A DNA stretch of 64,000 nucleotides from Bradyrhizobium_A sp052115025 (GTDB lineage: Bacteria > Pseudomonadota > Alphaproteobacteria > Rhizobiales > Xanthobacteraceae). The stretch is from the NCBI RefSeq assembly GCF_052115025.1, contig NZ_JBFRFW010000002.1:124001-188000 (forward strand), read 5' to 3'. The notes under the pieces were generated by a model, which ran no database searches, was not told where the DNA came from, and worked only from the letters and a program-made list of their open reading frames with translations. Shown in pieces: positions 1 to 8,269 of this stretch. Made by a program: the position numbers and the translations under genes. Position 1 is the first letter of the stretch; each line of letters opens with the position of its first letter.

Positions 1-3
1 CTG

Positions 4-133
4 ATCGCCGCCTTCCCGGGACCTCCCAGTGGCTTCGGCACAGGCTCGTCGCTTACAGTTGCGGGGGCAGCGCCGGCCTTGAGACGAGCTCGCACCGGCT
101 TCCCTTTTCACCTTCCACCGGGGAAGGAACCAT
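4..133 (-). promoter_or_regulatory. Cobalamin (B12) riboswitch
   Basis: Read on the minus strand, the stretch holds the conserved blocks of the cobalamin riboswitch in order: GGTTCC near 131-126, an AAAAGGGAAGCCGGTG block near 109-94, then GCTGCCCCCGCAACTGTAAG around 71-52 (the B12-box region), a GAAGCCACTGGG block around 36-25, and a closing CGGGAAGGCG near 18-9. It points left, out of the window, so it controls a gene not seen here, probably another cobalamin synthesis or uptake gene. It lies directly downstream of the phosphatase and cobS genes on the same strand. Confidence 0.92.
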
Positions 134-166
134 CGGCCGGCACGGTATCTGCGGCCATCGCCGGGG

Positions 167-751
167 TCAACCGCGCGAAACCGACGACTGGTTGACGGCC
201 GCGACCCGCCATCCCGACGCCAGCCGATCGATCCGGGTCAGCGACAGCGGATCGATGACAAAACGCAGCGCATTCTCCGCCGCAAGGTCGAGCGCGATCG
301 CCAGCGCCGCCCGCACGGTTCCCGAATGCACCACCAGCACCGCCTCGCCGTCAGGCAAGGCCGCGAACCCTCGCGACACCCGCGCGATCTGGTCGACAAA
401 GCTCTCGCCACCGGGCGGCCGGTTGGTGGCGGAGGCAGCCCAGAACGCCCGATAGGCATCGCCCATCTCGGCGGCGAGGTCGTCGTGCCGGCGTCCCGTC
501 CAGGAACCGAAATCTTGCTCGCGAAACAACGGGGCGAGCTGCGGCGTGAGCCCAAGCGCCGCGGCGGTTTCGCGGGTGCGCCGGGCCGGACTGCAAAAGC
601 TGGTGGCGGAAGACGGCAGCAGGCGCCGCAAGCCAGCCAGCGCGATATGATCCGACACGTCGGCAGGCGCATCCGGTCCATGGATCACGCCCCGCGGACC
701 ATCGACCGGCGCATGGCGGATCAACCACAGCCGGGAGACATCCGTCATCAT
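167..751 (-). CDS. Histidine phosphatase family protein, probable alpha-ribazole phosphatase
   Basis: This 194-residue protein belongs to the phosphoglycerate-mutase-like histidine phosphatases. The phospho-accepting RH pair is near residues 11-12 (LIRHAP), a second conserved segment FREQDFGSWTGRRHDD lies near 75-90, and the catalytic VVHSGTVRAAL is near 139-149. Its ATG overlaps the cobS stop (ATGA), so the two are translationally coupled. That context suggests dephosphorylation of alpha-ribazole phosphate or adenosylcobalamin phosphate, the CobC role. The exact substrate cannot be read from sequence. An ATG three bases further in is an equally good start. Confidence 0.85.
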   Translation of the reverse strand: MMTDVSRLWLIRHAPVDGPRGVIHGPDAPADVSDHIALAGLRRLLPSSATSFCSPARRTRETAAALGLTPQLAPLFREQDFGSWTGRRHDDLAAEMGDAYRAFWAASATNRPPGGESFVDQIARVSRGFAALPDGEAVLVVHSGTVRAALAIALDLAAENALRFVIDPLSLTRIDRLASGWRVAAVNQSSVSRG

Positions 752-1494
752 GCCAACCGAGCCGACAGCAGGAGCAGCACCACGACCTCCACTACCTGTT
801 CGGCCGCACCGAGCACATCGCCGGTGTAGCCGCCGATCTGGCGGCGAGCCAGCCAACCCATGACAGCAGCGCCAAACACGGTCACCATGATGGCGCCGAG
901 CGCGGTGCCGAACGGCAGGCAAATGAGAGCGATGGCACCGCCAACCGTCATCGCGGTCAGCACCGTGGCCTGATCGGGCCGACCGGCGCTGGCGGCAAGG
1001 CCGTCGCTGCGCGCCGGCGGCAGCAGCAAGGCCAGCGCCGGCAGCGGGCTGCGTGCCAGCGCATGGGTCGCCACCAGCGCCGGCACCACCGCGTGCAGCG
1101 GCAGCGCGGCCAGCGCCGCGAGCTTGGCGGCGAAGCTCGTGATCATCGCCAGCATGCCGTAGCTGCCGAGCCGGCTGTCCTTCATGATCGCGAGCTTGGC
1201 GGCGATGTCGCGTCCGCCGCCGAAACCATCGGCAACGTCGCCAAGGCCATCCTCGTGCAGCGCGCCGGTCAGCCACGCGCTGGCGCCCAGTGTCAGCGCT
1301 GCTGCGGCAAGAGGCGGCAGGCCGAGCCGCAGCAGCGCGAGGTCGAACAGCCCTGCGGCGAGGCCAATGACAGCCGCCACCAGCGGAAACAGGCGCATCG
1401 CCCGCGGCACGTCGACGGGGCCCGCCGGCGGCGCCAGCGGCACCCGCGTCAGGAAGGTCACGGCAAGGCGGAAATCGTCGAACCAGTCATGCAT
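748..1494 (-). CDS. cobS: Adenosylcobinamide-GDP ribazoletransferase
   Basis: CobS (CobV in the Pseudomonas nomenclature) joins alpha-ribazole to adenosylcobinamide-GDP in the inner membrane, making adenosylcobalamin. The 248-residue product is hydrophobic with several membrane segments and carries the family's acidic motif HEDGLGDVADGFGGGRD near residues 80-96, followed by KDSRLGSYG near 105-113. The ATG at MHDWFDDFR matches the family N-terminus; an in-frame upstream extension looks unlike protein. It forms an operon with the phosphatase and is divergent from cobT, with about 137 bases between the starts. Confidence 0.95.
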   Translation of the reverse strand: MHDWFDDFRLAVTFLTRVPLAPPAGPVDVPRAMRLFPLVAAVIGLAAGLFDLALLRLGLPPLAAAALTLGASAWLTGALHEDGLGDVADGFGGGRDIAAKLAIMKDSRLGSYGMLAMITSFAAKLAALAALPLHAVVPALVATHALARSPLPALALLLPPARSDGLAASAGRPDQATVLTAMTVGGAIALICLPFGTALGAIMVTVFGAAVMGWLARRQIGGYTGDVLGAAEQVVEVVVLLLLSARLA

Positions 1495-1631
1495 GGGCAC
1501 GGCAGCAACAATCGGACGGCATCGCCTTGCTGCATACACGCGCCCTGCCAAAATTGCTTCCGTTTTCCGCCATTGACAGCCCCTCCCTGCGGTGGGATCG
1601 AGGGTTCGCAGTCCCGCCCGACAGGTTTTTC

Positions 1632-2645
1632 ATGCCCTTCGAGACGCTCGACGAGATCCGCGCCTTCTGCCGCGACCCTTCGCACGGCAACGCCCAGGCG
1701 GCCGAAGCTGCCGCCGCGCGGCAGGACACGCTGACCAAGCCGCCGGGCAGCCTCGGCCGGCTGGAAGAGCTCGCCGTCTGGCTCGCCACCTGGCAGGGCC
1801 GGGCCGTTCCGCGCCTCGACCGCATCAAGATCGCGGTGTTCGCCGGCAATCACGGCATCGCCGCCCGGCGGGTATCGGCCTTCCCGCAGGAAGTGACCCA
1901 TCAGATGGTGGCGAACTTCGCCGCCGGCGGCGCCGCCATCAACCAGCTCGCCAAGCTGCTGGGCGCCGATCTGCACGTCACGCCGCTCACCCTCGACCGC
2001 CCGACGTCGGACTTCACGAGGGCGCCGGCCATGGGCGAGGCCGACTTCCTTGCCGCGGTCAACGCCGGCTGGGCTTCGGTGCCCCTCGCCTGCGACCTGC
2101 TGATCATCGGCGAGATGGGCATTGCCAACACCACCACCGCGGCGGCGCTTTGCGCAGCCCTGCTCGGTGGCGGCGCGGCGCGCTGGGTCGGCCGCGGCAC
2201 CGGCGTCGACGACGATGGCCTCGCGCGCAAGCGCGCCGCGATCGATGCCGGGCTTGAACGCCATCGCGCGCAACTCAACGATCCGCTGGCCGTCGCCGCG
2301 GTACTCGGCGGTTTTGAGCTCGCCGCCATGGCAGGCGCGGTGCTGGCGGCGCGGGCGCAGCGCATCCCGGTCCTGCTCGACGGCTTCGTCAGCACGGCCG
2401 CGATCCTGCCGTTCGCAAAGCTCAACCCGGAGCTGCTGGCGCATTGCCGCGCCGGCCATGTCTCGGCCGAAGCGGGCCATCGGCAGTTGCTCGCCGACCT
2501 GCGCCTCGAGCCGCTGCTCGATCTCGGCATGCGGCTCGGCGAGGCTTCTGGCGCCGCCACCGCTGCGCTGCTGCTGCGCGCCGCGGTCGCCTGCCATGCC
2601 GGCATGGCAACCTTCGCCGAAGCCGGCGTCTCCGACGCCGGCTAG
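1632..2645 (+). CDS. cobT: Nicotinate-nucleotide--dimethylbenzimidazole phosphoribosyltransferase
   Basis: CobT (CobU in Pseudomonas denitrificans naming) transfers the phosphoribosyl group of nicotinate mononucleotide to 5,6-dimethylbenzimidazole, giving alpha-ribazole phosphate for the lower ligand of B12. The 337-residue length is normal. Visible family features are LTKPPGSLGRLEELA near 35-49, the glycine/threonine loop EMGIANTTTAAALCAALLGG near 160-180, and the C-terminal MATFAEAGVSDAG with the catalytic glutamate. The ATG at MPFETLDEIR was chosen; the in-frame extension back to 1527 is unlike CobT. It converges with hxlR-type gene 1, only 10 bases apart. Confidence 0.96.
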   Translation: MPFETLDEIRAFCRDPSHGNAQAAEAAAARQDTLTKPPGSLGRLEELAVWLATWQGRAVPRLDRIKIAVFAGNHGIAARRVSAFPQEVTHQMVANFAAGGAAINQLAKLLGADLHVTPLTLDRPTSDFTRAPAMGEADFLAAVNAGWASVPLACDLLIIGEMGIANTTTAAALCAALLGGGAARWVGRGTGVDDDGLARKRAAIDAGLERHRAQLNDPLAVAAVLGGFELAAMAGAVLAARAQRIPVLLDGFVSTAAILPFAKLNPELLAHCRAGHVSAEAGHRQLLADLRLEPLLDLGMRLGEASGAATAALLLRAAVACHAGMATFAEAGVSDAG

Positions 2646-2655
2646 CTTCGCACGG

Positions 2656-3147
2656 TCATGTCTGCGGAAAAGTCAGCCGCCAGCGAATGCGATCGTCGGC
2701 GCCCGGGCCGGCCTGCGGCGCGACATCGGAGATCCTGACCGGCTCGTCGGTCGCGGCGTCGACCAGCTTCAGCTTCACCGGCCGGCCGGTCTTGCGGTTC
2801 ACGAACCTCATCGGCGGGCCGTCCTCTCCGGTCACCTTCCACCTGTCGCCGATCTGGATCAGCGCCTGGGTCAGCAGCACCGTGTCCCAGCCCTTGCGCG
2901 TCAGCAGGTATTCATGGCGCTCCGGATTGGTCTGGTACAAGCGCCGCTCGATCAGCTCGTTCGCTTCGAGATGCTTGAGACGATCCGACAGGGTCGCGTG
3001 GGTGACATCGGTCGAACGCCGCAGATCCTCATAGCGGCTGAGGCCGAGCGACAGGTCGCGCAGGATCAGGATCGCCCAGCGATCGCCGATGGTCTCCAGC
3101 GCCCCGGCGATCGAGCACGCCATTCCGTCGAAACTCTTCGAACGCAT
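2656..3147 (-). CDS. HxlR-family winged-helix transcriptional regulator (1)
   Basis: The 163-residue protein has the HxlR signature: CSIAGALETIGDRWAILILRDL near residues 11-32, then a winged helix with RYEDLRRSTDVTHATLSDRLKHLEANELIERRLY, and an extra C-terminal domain of about 60 residues. The gene follows the thioesterase on the same strand with a gap of about 20 bases, so the two probably form an operon divergent from the molybdenum hydroxylase genes. Regulation of that intergenic region is a reasonable inference; an inverted repeat there (3779-3795) is a candidate site. Confidence 0.9.
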   Translation of the reverse strand: MRSKSFDGMACSIAGALETIGDRWAILILRDLSLGLSRYEDLRRSTDVTHATLSDRLKHLEANELIERRLYQTNPERHEYLLTRKGWDTVLLTQALIQIGDRWKVTGEDGPPMRFVNRKTGRPVKLKLVDAATDEPVRISDVAPQAGPGADDRIRWRLTFPQT

Positions 3148-3168
3148 CGTTGATCCGCCTCTCCCCGC

Positions 3169-3714
3169 TCAGGCCGGCTTGCCCGCCGTCCCGATCATCG
3201 CGAATGTCGCCGTCGCGTGCACCGCCAGTTGTTCGGCGCCGTCACGAACGAAGCCTTCGGCATAGCTGGTCTGCCGCCCGAGCTTGATGACCTTGCCCTC
3301 CGCCGAGATCAAGCCCGAGCGCGCCGACAGCGGCCGCAGGTAGGTCAGCTTGAGATCGAGGGTCACCGCGCCCTGCCCCGCCGGCAACATGGTCGAGATC
3401 GCACAGCCCATCACGGTGTCCAGCAGTGTTGCCGCAACCCCACCATGCAGCAAACCGATCGTGTTCTCCAGACTCTCGTGTGGCTCGATCGCCATGCCGA
3501 TCAGGCCGGGCTCGGCGACATTCATCATGAAGCCCATCAGCCGAGCGATCGGCGGCGGCGGCAGCAAGCCATCGCGGATCCCGCGCATCGCCTCGAGCCC
3601 TGACAGCTTCGCCGCCAACTGCGCCACCGGTTGCGGCGCCTGCCAGTCGACGACGTGTCGCCGCTGCGCCGTCGTCGCGAACAAGGCGGCTCGCTGAAGC
3701 TCCATGTCGTCCAT
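3169..3714 (-). CDS. PaaI-family hotdog thioesterase
   Basis: The 181-residue protein has the hotdog thioesterase pattern: a central helix with ENTIGLLHGGVAATLLDTVMGCAIST (HGG motif near residues 90-92) and the strand segment VTLDLKLTYLRPL. Members hydrolyse acyl- or aryl-CoA thioesters in the cytoplasm, often to rescue CoA in aromatic degradation. It heads an operon with HxlR regulator 1. The ATG at MDDMELQ was chosen; MELQRAAL nine bases downstream is possible. The substrate is unknown. Confidence 0.87.
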   Translation of the reverse strand: MDDMELQRAALFATTAQRRHVVDWQAPQPVAQLAAKLSGLEAMRGIRDGLLPPPPIARLMGFMMNVAEPGLIGMAIEPHESLENTIGLLHGGVAATLLDTVMGCAISTMLPAGQGAVTLDLKLTYLRPLSARSGLISAEGKVIKLGRQTSYAEGFVRDGAEQLAVHATATFAMIGTAGKPA

Positions 3715-3778
3715 TACTTCTCCTCCGGCCACCGGACCACCCGCATCAAAACGCTTGCATCCAGCGCGCATCTCATTC

Positions 3779-3795
3779 ACTCTTATTATTAGAGT
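3779..3795. promoter_or_regulatory. Inverted repeat ACTCT-N7-AGAGT, candidate operator
   Basis: A 5-7-5 inverted repeat sits in the AT-rich part of the divergent promoter region between the thioesterase-hxlR operon and the molybdenum hydroxylase genes. Winged-helix regulators of the HxlR type bind short dyads of this kind, so regulator 1 is the obvious candidate. The dyad is seen directly; the binding is inferred. Confidence 0.4.
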
Positions 3796-3861
3796 TACAA
3801 AATGTCCAGCCCTTGCCGCCCCCCATAGGGCCCGGCAACAACGGCGCGCATGGAGATCCAC

Positions 3862-4356
3862 ATGAGCCAGAGCGACGACCGGCATCACGCCGTGTCGATC
3901 ACCATCAACGGCACCCGCAGATCGGCAACGGTCGAAGCCCGCAAGCTGCTGGTGCACCTGATCCGTGACGATTTCGGCCTCACCGGCACCCATGTCGGCT
4001 GCGACACCTCGCAGTGCGGCGCCTGCACGGTCGACATCGACGGCCAGGCGGTGAAGTCCTGCACCGTGCTCGCGGTGATGGCCGATGGCGCCTGCGTCAC
4101 CACCATCGAAGGGCTCGCGCCGAAGAACGGCGGGCTGCACCCGATCCAGACTGCGTTCCAGGAGCAGCACGCCCTGCAGTGCGGCTTCTGCACGCCGGGA
4201 ATGATCATGAGCGTACGCCAGCTGCTCGCGACGTGTCCCGCGCCGGACGAGCACGAGATTCGCCACGGCCTCGCCGGCAACATCTGTCGCTGCACCGGCT
4301 ATCACAACATCGTGCGCGCCGTCGAAACCCTCGCCGCGGAGGCTCACCATGACTGA
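3862..4356 (+). CDS. Molybdenum hydroxylase, [2Fe-2S] small subunit (CoxS-like)
   Basis: This 164-residue subunit carries electrons from the molybdenum centre to FAD. The plant-type cluster ligands are Cys47, Cys52 and Cys55 (GCDTSQCGAC) and Cys67; the second cluster is held by Cys107, Cys110 (CGFC), Cys142 and Cys144 (CRCTGY). The ATG at MSQSDD was chosen because a GGAG lies six bases before it; an ATG 12 bases upstream is possible. It overlaps the large subunit by 8 bases. Family: xanthine oxidase/CO dehydrogenase-like hydroxylases. Confidence 0.95.
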   Translation: MSQSDDRHHAVSITINGTRRSATVEARKLLVHLIRDDFGLTGTHVGCDTSQCGACTVDIDGQAVKSCTVLAVMADGACVTTIEGLAPKNGGLHPIQTAFQEQHALQCGFCTPGMIMSVRQLLATCPAPDEHEIRHGLAGNICRCTGYHNIVRAVETLAAEAHHD

Positions 4357-6718
4357 CGCAGCGCCCCGCTACATCGGCCAGCCGCTGCGGCGGCGCGAAG
4401 ATCTCAAGCTGATCACCGGCAAGGGCCGTTACGTCGACGACATCAAGCTGCCGGGCATGCTGCATCTGGCGATCCTGCGTTCGCCGCACGCCCATGCGAA
4501 CATCAGGCATGTCGACCTCGACGCAGCGCGCGCCGCGCCGGGCGTGCGCCTTGCGCTCGCCGGAGCCGACCTCACCGGCAGGCTCGGCGCCATCGTGCCG
4601 AACTGGATTCTGCCGGGCACCAAGGTGCCGCACCGCCCGGTCGTCGCTGTCGATCGCGTGCGCTTTGTCGGAGAATGCGTCGCGCTCGTCGTGGCGGAGA
4701 CGCTCGCGGAGGCCTGCGACGCTGTCGGCCTGATCGACGTGGACTACGAGGCGCTGCCGTCCGTGGTCGGCGAGGATGCTGCGATCAGGCAGGGGGCGCC
4801 GCAGTTGCACGACAATGTGCCGGGCAATATCACCACGCTGTTCAGGATCAAGGGCGGCGACTTCCAAAAGGCGGTGCAGGACGCCGATCAGGTCATCAAG
4901 CTGCGCATCGTCAACAACCGCCTGATCCCGACCTGCATGGAGACCCGCGCCATCCTCGCCGATCCCGGCGCCGACGGCGTCATGACCGTCTACATCCCGA
5001 GCCAGGTGCCCCACATGCACCGCCGCTGGATCGCCGAGACGGTCGGCATCTCCGAGCACATGCTGCGCGTGGTCGCGCCCGACATCGGCGGCGGCTTCGG
5101 TGCCAAGATGCATCTCTATCCGGAAGAACTGCTGTGCACCTATCTGGCGCGCGAGCTCGGCGCCCCGGTGAAATGGTGGGAAAGCCGCTCCGAAAGCCAT
5201 CAATCCACCAGCCACGGCCGCGCCCATATCGAGACCATCGAGGCCGCGATCCGCAACGATGGCACCATTCTCGGCATGCGGGTGGAGACGCTGGGCAATG
5301 TCGGCGCCTACCTCTCCAACATGGCGAGCGGCGGCCCGACGGTGAACACCATCAGCTACGGTACCGGCTCGTACCGGATCGCCAACTATGAGGCGATCTC
5401 CAAGGTCATCGTCACCAACACGGTGCCCGTCGACGCCTATCGCGGCTACGGCCGGCCGGAAGGCGCCTACATCGCCGAACGCACCATCGATGCGGTGGCC
5501 CGGCATCTTGGCCTCGACCAGGTCGAGGTGCGGCGCAAGAACTTCATCCAGCCCTCGGACTTTCCCTATCGCCCGTATAGCAGCACGGGCGTGATCCTCG
5601 ACAGCGGCAACTACGAGGGCTGCGTTCGCAAGGCGCTCGCGGCATTCGACTATGATGCGCGGCGCAAGGAGCGGGACGACTTGCGCGGCCAGGGGCGCTA
5701 CCGCGGCATTGGCGTCGCCGCCTACACTCATATGTGCGGCATGGCGCCGTCGCGTCGCCTCGCCACGAGCGGCTTCGACCGCGGCGGCTGGGAAAGCGCG
5801 CGGGTCAGCATTGATTCCAGCGGCCGCGCGGTGATCTATTCGGGTTCGATGAGCCAGGGCCACGGCCATGCCACCTCATTGGCCCAGATCGCCGCCGATG
5901 TGCTGCAGATCCCCATCGAATACATCGACGTGGTGCAGGGCGATACTCGGCTGGTCCAGGCCGGGCATGGCACCTTCAACTCGCGCTCGATGGCGGTCGG
6001 CGGCTCGGGCGTGCATGTCTCGTCTCACCGTGTCCTCGTCAAGGCGACGAAGATCGCCGCCGCCTTGCTGGAGGTCGACGAGAAGGACGTCGCTTATGAG
6101 CAGGGACGGTTCAGCGTGCCCGGCACCGATATCGCGCCGGTGACCTTCGCCAGCGTCGCGCGCATGGCCTATGTCGGCCATCGCCTGCCGGCCGGACTCG
6201 AGCCCGGTCTCGACGAGACGGTGTTCTACGATCCCGTCGGCATGGGCGCGCCTTCGGGCGTGCACATCGCCTATGTCGACGTCGACCCCGACACCGGCAT
6301 CGTCGATATCATCGACTATGTCGCCGTCGACGATGTCGGCACGCTCATCAATCCGTTGCTCGCCGCCGGCCAGATCCATGGCGGCGTGGTGCAGGGGATC
6401 GGGCAGGCCCTCTATGAGAGCGTGACCTACGATCCCGACAACGGCCAGTTGATGACCGGTTCGCTGCTCGACTACGCCGTGCCGCGCGCCGAGCAGATGC
6501 CCAACATCCGCGCCTCGTTCCAGGAAACGCCGTCGCCGACCAATCCGATCGGCGTCAAGGGCATCGGCGAGAGCGGCGCGATCGCCGCACCGCCAACCAT
6601 CGTCCATGCCGTGCTCGACGCGCTGGCGCCGTTCGGCATCACCCATCTCGACATGCCGATGACGCCGCCGCGGATCTGGGCGGCGATCCAGGCCGCCCGC
6701 ACCGGAGCCCCGTCATGA
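4349..6718 (+). CDS. Molybdenum hydroxylase, molybdopterin-binding large subunit (CoxL-like)
   Basis: The 789-residue catalytic subunit has the two aldehyde oxidase/xanthine dehydrogenase domains: the start IGQPLRRREDLKLITGKGRYVDD, a GGGFGAKM loop near 247-254, the active-site loop AYRGYGR at 363-369, and the catalytic glutamate in GVKGIGESG (Glu741). Form I CO dehydrogenases have AYRCSFR instead, so CO is unlikely as substrate. No dedicated maturation genes (CoxD/E/F type) are in the window. Neighbouring CoA-transferase, hydratase and thioesterase genes suggest hydroxylation of an organic acid or N-heterocycle, but the substrate is unknown. Confidence 0.93.
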   Translation: MTDAAPRYIGQPLRRREDLKLITGKGRYVDDIKLPGMLHLAILRSPHAHANIRHVDLDAARAAPGVRLALAGADLTGRLGAIVPNWILPGTKVPHRPVVAVDRVRFVGECVALVVAETLAEACDAVGLIDVDYEALPSVVGEDAAIRQGAPQLHDNVPGNITTLFRIKGGDFQKAVQDADQVIKLRIVNNRLIPTCMETRAILADPGADGVMTVYIPSQVPHMHRRWIAETVGISEHMLRVVAPDIGGGFGAKMHLYPEELLCTYLARELGAPVKWWESRSESHQSTSHGRAHIETIEAAIRNDGTILGMRVETLGNVGAYLSNMASGGPTVNTISYGTGSYRIANYEAISKVIVTNTVPVDAYRGYGRPEGAYIAERTIDAVARHLGLDQVEVRRKNFIQPSDFPYRPYSSTGVILDSGNYEGCVRKALAAFDYDARRKERDDLRGQGRYRGIGVAAYTHMCGMAPSRRLATSGFDRGGWESARVSIDSSGRAVIYSGSMSQGHGHATSLAQIAADVLQIPIEYIDVVQGDTRLVQAGHGTFNSRSMAVGGSGVHVSSHRVLVKATKIAAALLEVDEKDVAYEQGRFSVPGTDIAPVTFASVARMAYVGHRLPAGLEPGLDETVFYDPVGMGAPSGVHIAYVDVDPDTGIVDIIDYVAVDDVGTLINPLLAAGQIHGGVVQGIGQALYESVTYDPDNGQLMTGSLLDYAVPRAEQMPNIRASFQETPSPTNPIGVKGIGESGAIAAPPTIVHAVLDALAPFGITHLDMPMTPPRIWAAIQAARTGAPS

Positions 6719-7569
6719 TCCCCGCAGCCTTCGACTACATCCGCGCCACCTCGCTGTCCCACGCCCTCGGCCTGCTGCAGGACGACCCCGACAGCAACAA
6801 GCTGGTCGCCGGCGGCCACAGCCTCATTCCGGCGCTGAAGCTGCGGCTTGCCTCACCCGAGCGGCTGATCGACATTCGCAACCTCCCCGAACTGAAAGGC
6901 ATCTCACTCGGAGACCGCATCCGGATCGGCGCGCTGACGACCCATGCGGAGCTGCTGGCAAGCGATGCCCTGCACGAAGCCGCACCGATCTTCCGCCAGG
7001 CCGCGAACCTGATCGCCGATCCGCAGGTCCGCAACCGCGGCACCATCGGCGGCGCGCTGGCGAACGCCGACCCGGCCGCCGACTGGCCGGCGGTGGTGCT
7101 CGCGCTCGGCGCGACGCTCGACGTCGTCGGGCCCAACGGACCGAGCCGGGTCGCCGCCCGCAATTTCTTCGTCGACATCATGACCACGGCGCTCGCGCCC
7201 GACGAGATCCTGCTCGCGGTCGAGTTCGACCGGCCGCAGCCCGGCACGCGCTTCCGCTACCGCAAGATCCGCCATCCGGCGAGCGGTTATGCCGTGGTCG
7301 GCGTCGCAGTCGTGCTGCGGCCCGTGGACGGCGCGGTCGCGGAGGCCACGATCGCGATCACTGGCGCGACCGGCCACGCCTTTGTCGCCGTCGACGCCGC
7401 GGCGCAGCTGATCGGCAAGCCACTGTCGGAGGCGACGATCACAACGGCCGCGGACGTCGCAAGCGGGCAAGCCGAGTGTCTCGCGGACAATTACGCGCCC
7501 GCGGCCTATCGCCAGCATCTGATCCGGACAGAAGTCGCGCGGGCGCTCGCATCTCTGGACGGTGACTGA
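6715..7569 (+). CDS. Molybdenum hydroxylase, FAD-binding medium subunit (CoxM-like)
   Basis: The 284-residue subunit passes electrons from the iron-sulfur clusters to an acceptor through FAD. The two FAD motifs are clear: VAGGHSLIPALKLR near residues 31-44 and RNRGTIGGALANADPAAD near 104-121. Its ATG overlaps the large subunit's stop (ATGA). The S-L-M gene order and overlaps show a single three-subunit enzyme. The stop lies 17 bases from the end of the converging HxlR regulator 2. Confidence 0.94.
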   Translation: MIPAAFDYIRATSLSHALGLLQDDPDSNKLVAGGHSLIPALKLRLASPERLIDIRNLPELKGISLGDRIRIGALTTHAELLASDALHEAAPIFRQAANLIADPQVRNRGTIGGALANADPAADWPAVVLALGATLDVVGPNGPSRVAARNFFVDIMTTALAPDEILLAVEFDRPQPGTRFRYRKIRHPASGYAVVGVAVVLRPVDGAVAEATIAITGATGHAFVAVDAAAQLIGKPLSEATITTAADVASGQAECLADNYAPAAYRQHLIRTEVARALASLDGD

Positions 7570-7585
7570 CTTGCTGACGCCGTCG

Positions 7586-8137
7586 CTAGGACCGTTTGCG
7601 TGGGATGCGGGCCGCCTTGGCGCGCGAGGCGCCCGCTTCATCGTCAACGCGGTCCCCGAACCGCTTGCGGTTGAAGGCGACAGCGCCGGTGCCTGGTACG
7701 ACCTCGACATCCTCGAGGCGCAACGGGGTACCACGCGGCGACTGCAAATCAGGATATGCGATCGGCCGGCCGCTTTCGCGATCGCGGAACACGACCTGCG
7801 GGCCCGCCGGTTCAGCCAGCCAGTCGTCACCCCACTTCTTGAGGGCGAGATAGGCCGGGAAGAACCCTCGTCCCTTTTCGGTCAGCACATATTCGTAGCG
7901 GCCGGCATGCTCGGGCAGCGGCACCCGCGTCATCAGGCCCGCCTCGACGAACTTCTTCAGCCGGGTGCTGAGAATATTGGGCGCGACGCCGACATAGTGC
8001 TGGAATTCATCGAACCGCCTGACGCCGTAATAGGCCTCGCGCAGCAGCAGGATCGACCAGCGGTCGCCCACCACCTCCATCGCGCGCGCGACGGAGCACT
8101 CCTTGTTGGCAATACGGCTGCGCCGTTTATCCGGCAT
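7586..8137 (-). CDS. HxlR-family winged-helix transcriptional regulator (2)
   Basis: The 183-residue protein shows the HxlR pattern: NKECSVARAMEVVGDRWSILLLREAYYGVRRFDEF, then a winged helix with VAPNILSTRLKKFVEAGLM. A C-terminal extension of about 70 residues ends in a basic tail. The ATG at MPDKRR was chosen; an in-frame ATG 51 bases upstream (8188) would add a low-complexity leader. It follows the CoA-transferase gene on the same strand after about 130 bases and has its own dyad just upstream (8189-8205), suggesting autoregulation. Confidence 0.88.
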   Translation of the reverse strand: MPDKRRSRIANKECSVARAMEVVGDRWSILLLREAYYGVRRFDEFQHYVGVAPNILSTRLKKFVEAGLMTRVPLPEHAGRYEYVLTEKGRGFFPAYLALKKWGDDWLAEPAGPQVVFRDRESGRPIAYPDLQSPRGTPLRLEDVEVVPGTGAVAFNRKRFGDRVDDEAGASRAKAARIPRKRS

Positions 8138-8188
8138 CTCGGATCCTGACCGCGCGCTTCCAGGAGCGCGCGGATCGACTTCTAGCAT

Positions 8189-8205
8189 TCAATCGCATCG
8201 ATTGA
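8189..8205. promoter_or_regulatory. Perfect 7-3-7 dyad upstream of HxlR regulator 2
   Basis: TCAATCG-CAT-CGATTGA is a perfect 17-base inverted repeat about 50 bases before the chosen start of the regulator. It has the same 3-base spacer geometry as the dyad at 10385-10403 ahead of the hydratase/CoA-transferase operon, although the half-site bases differ. A binding site for the regulator is inferred. Confidence 0.45.
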
Positions 8206-8269
8206 CCAGCAACGCATGCCACCGGCTGCAGCAATGCCGCAGCCGGCCATGACCGTGCGTGCCGACCCA

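Noticed and set aside
4205..5869. Long minus-strand open frame (554 codons) across the molybdenum hydroxylase genes
   Set aside because: It lies antisense to clear coxS- and coxL-like genes, its translation is rich in Arg, Ala and His with no domain, and it is an effect of high GC content.
4349..7569. Form I carbon monoxide dehydrogenase
   Set aside because: The active-site loop is AYRGYGR rather than AYRCSFR and no CO dehydrogenase maturation genes are in view.
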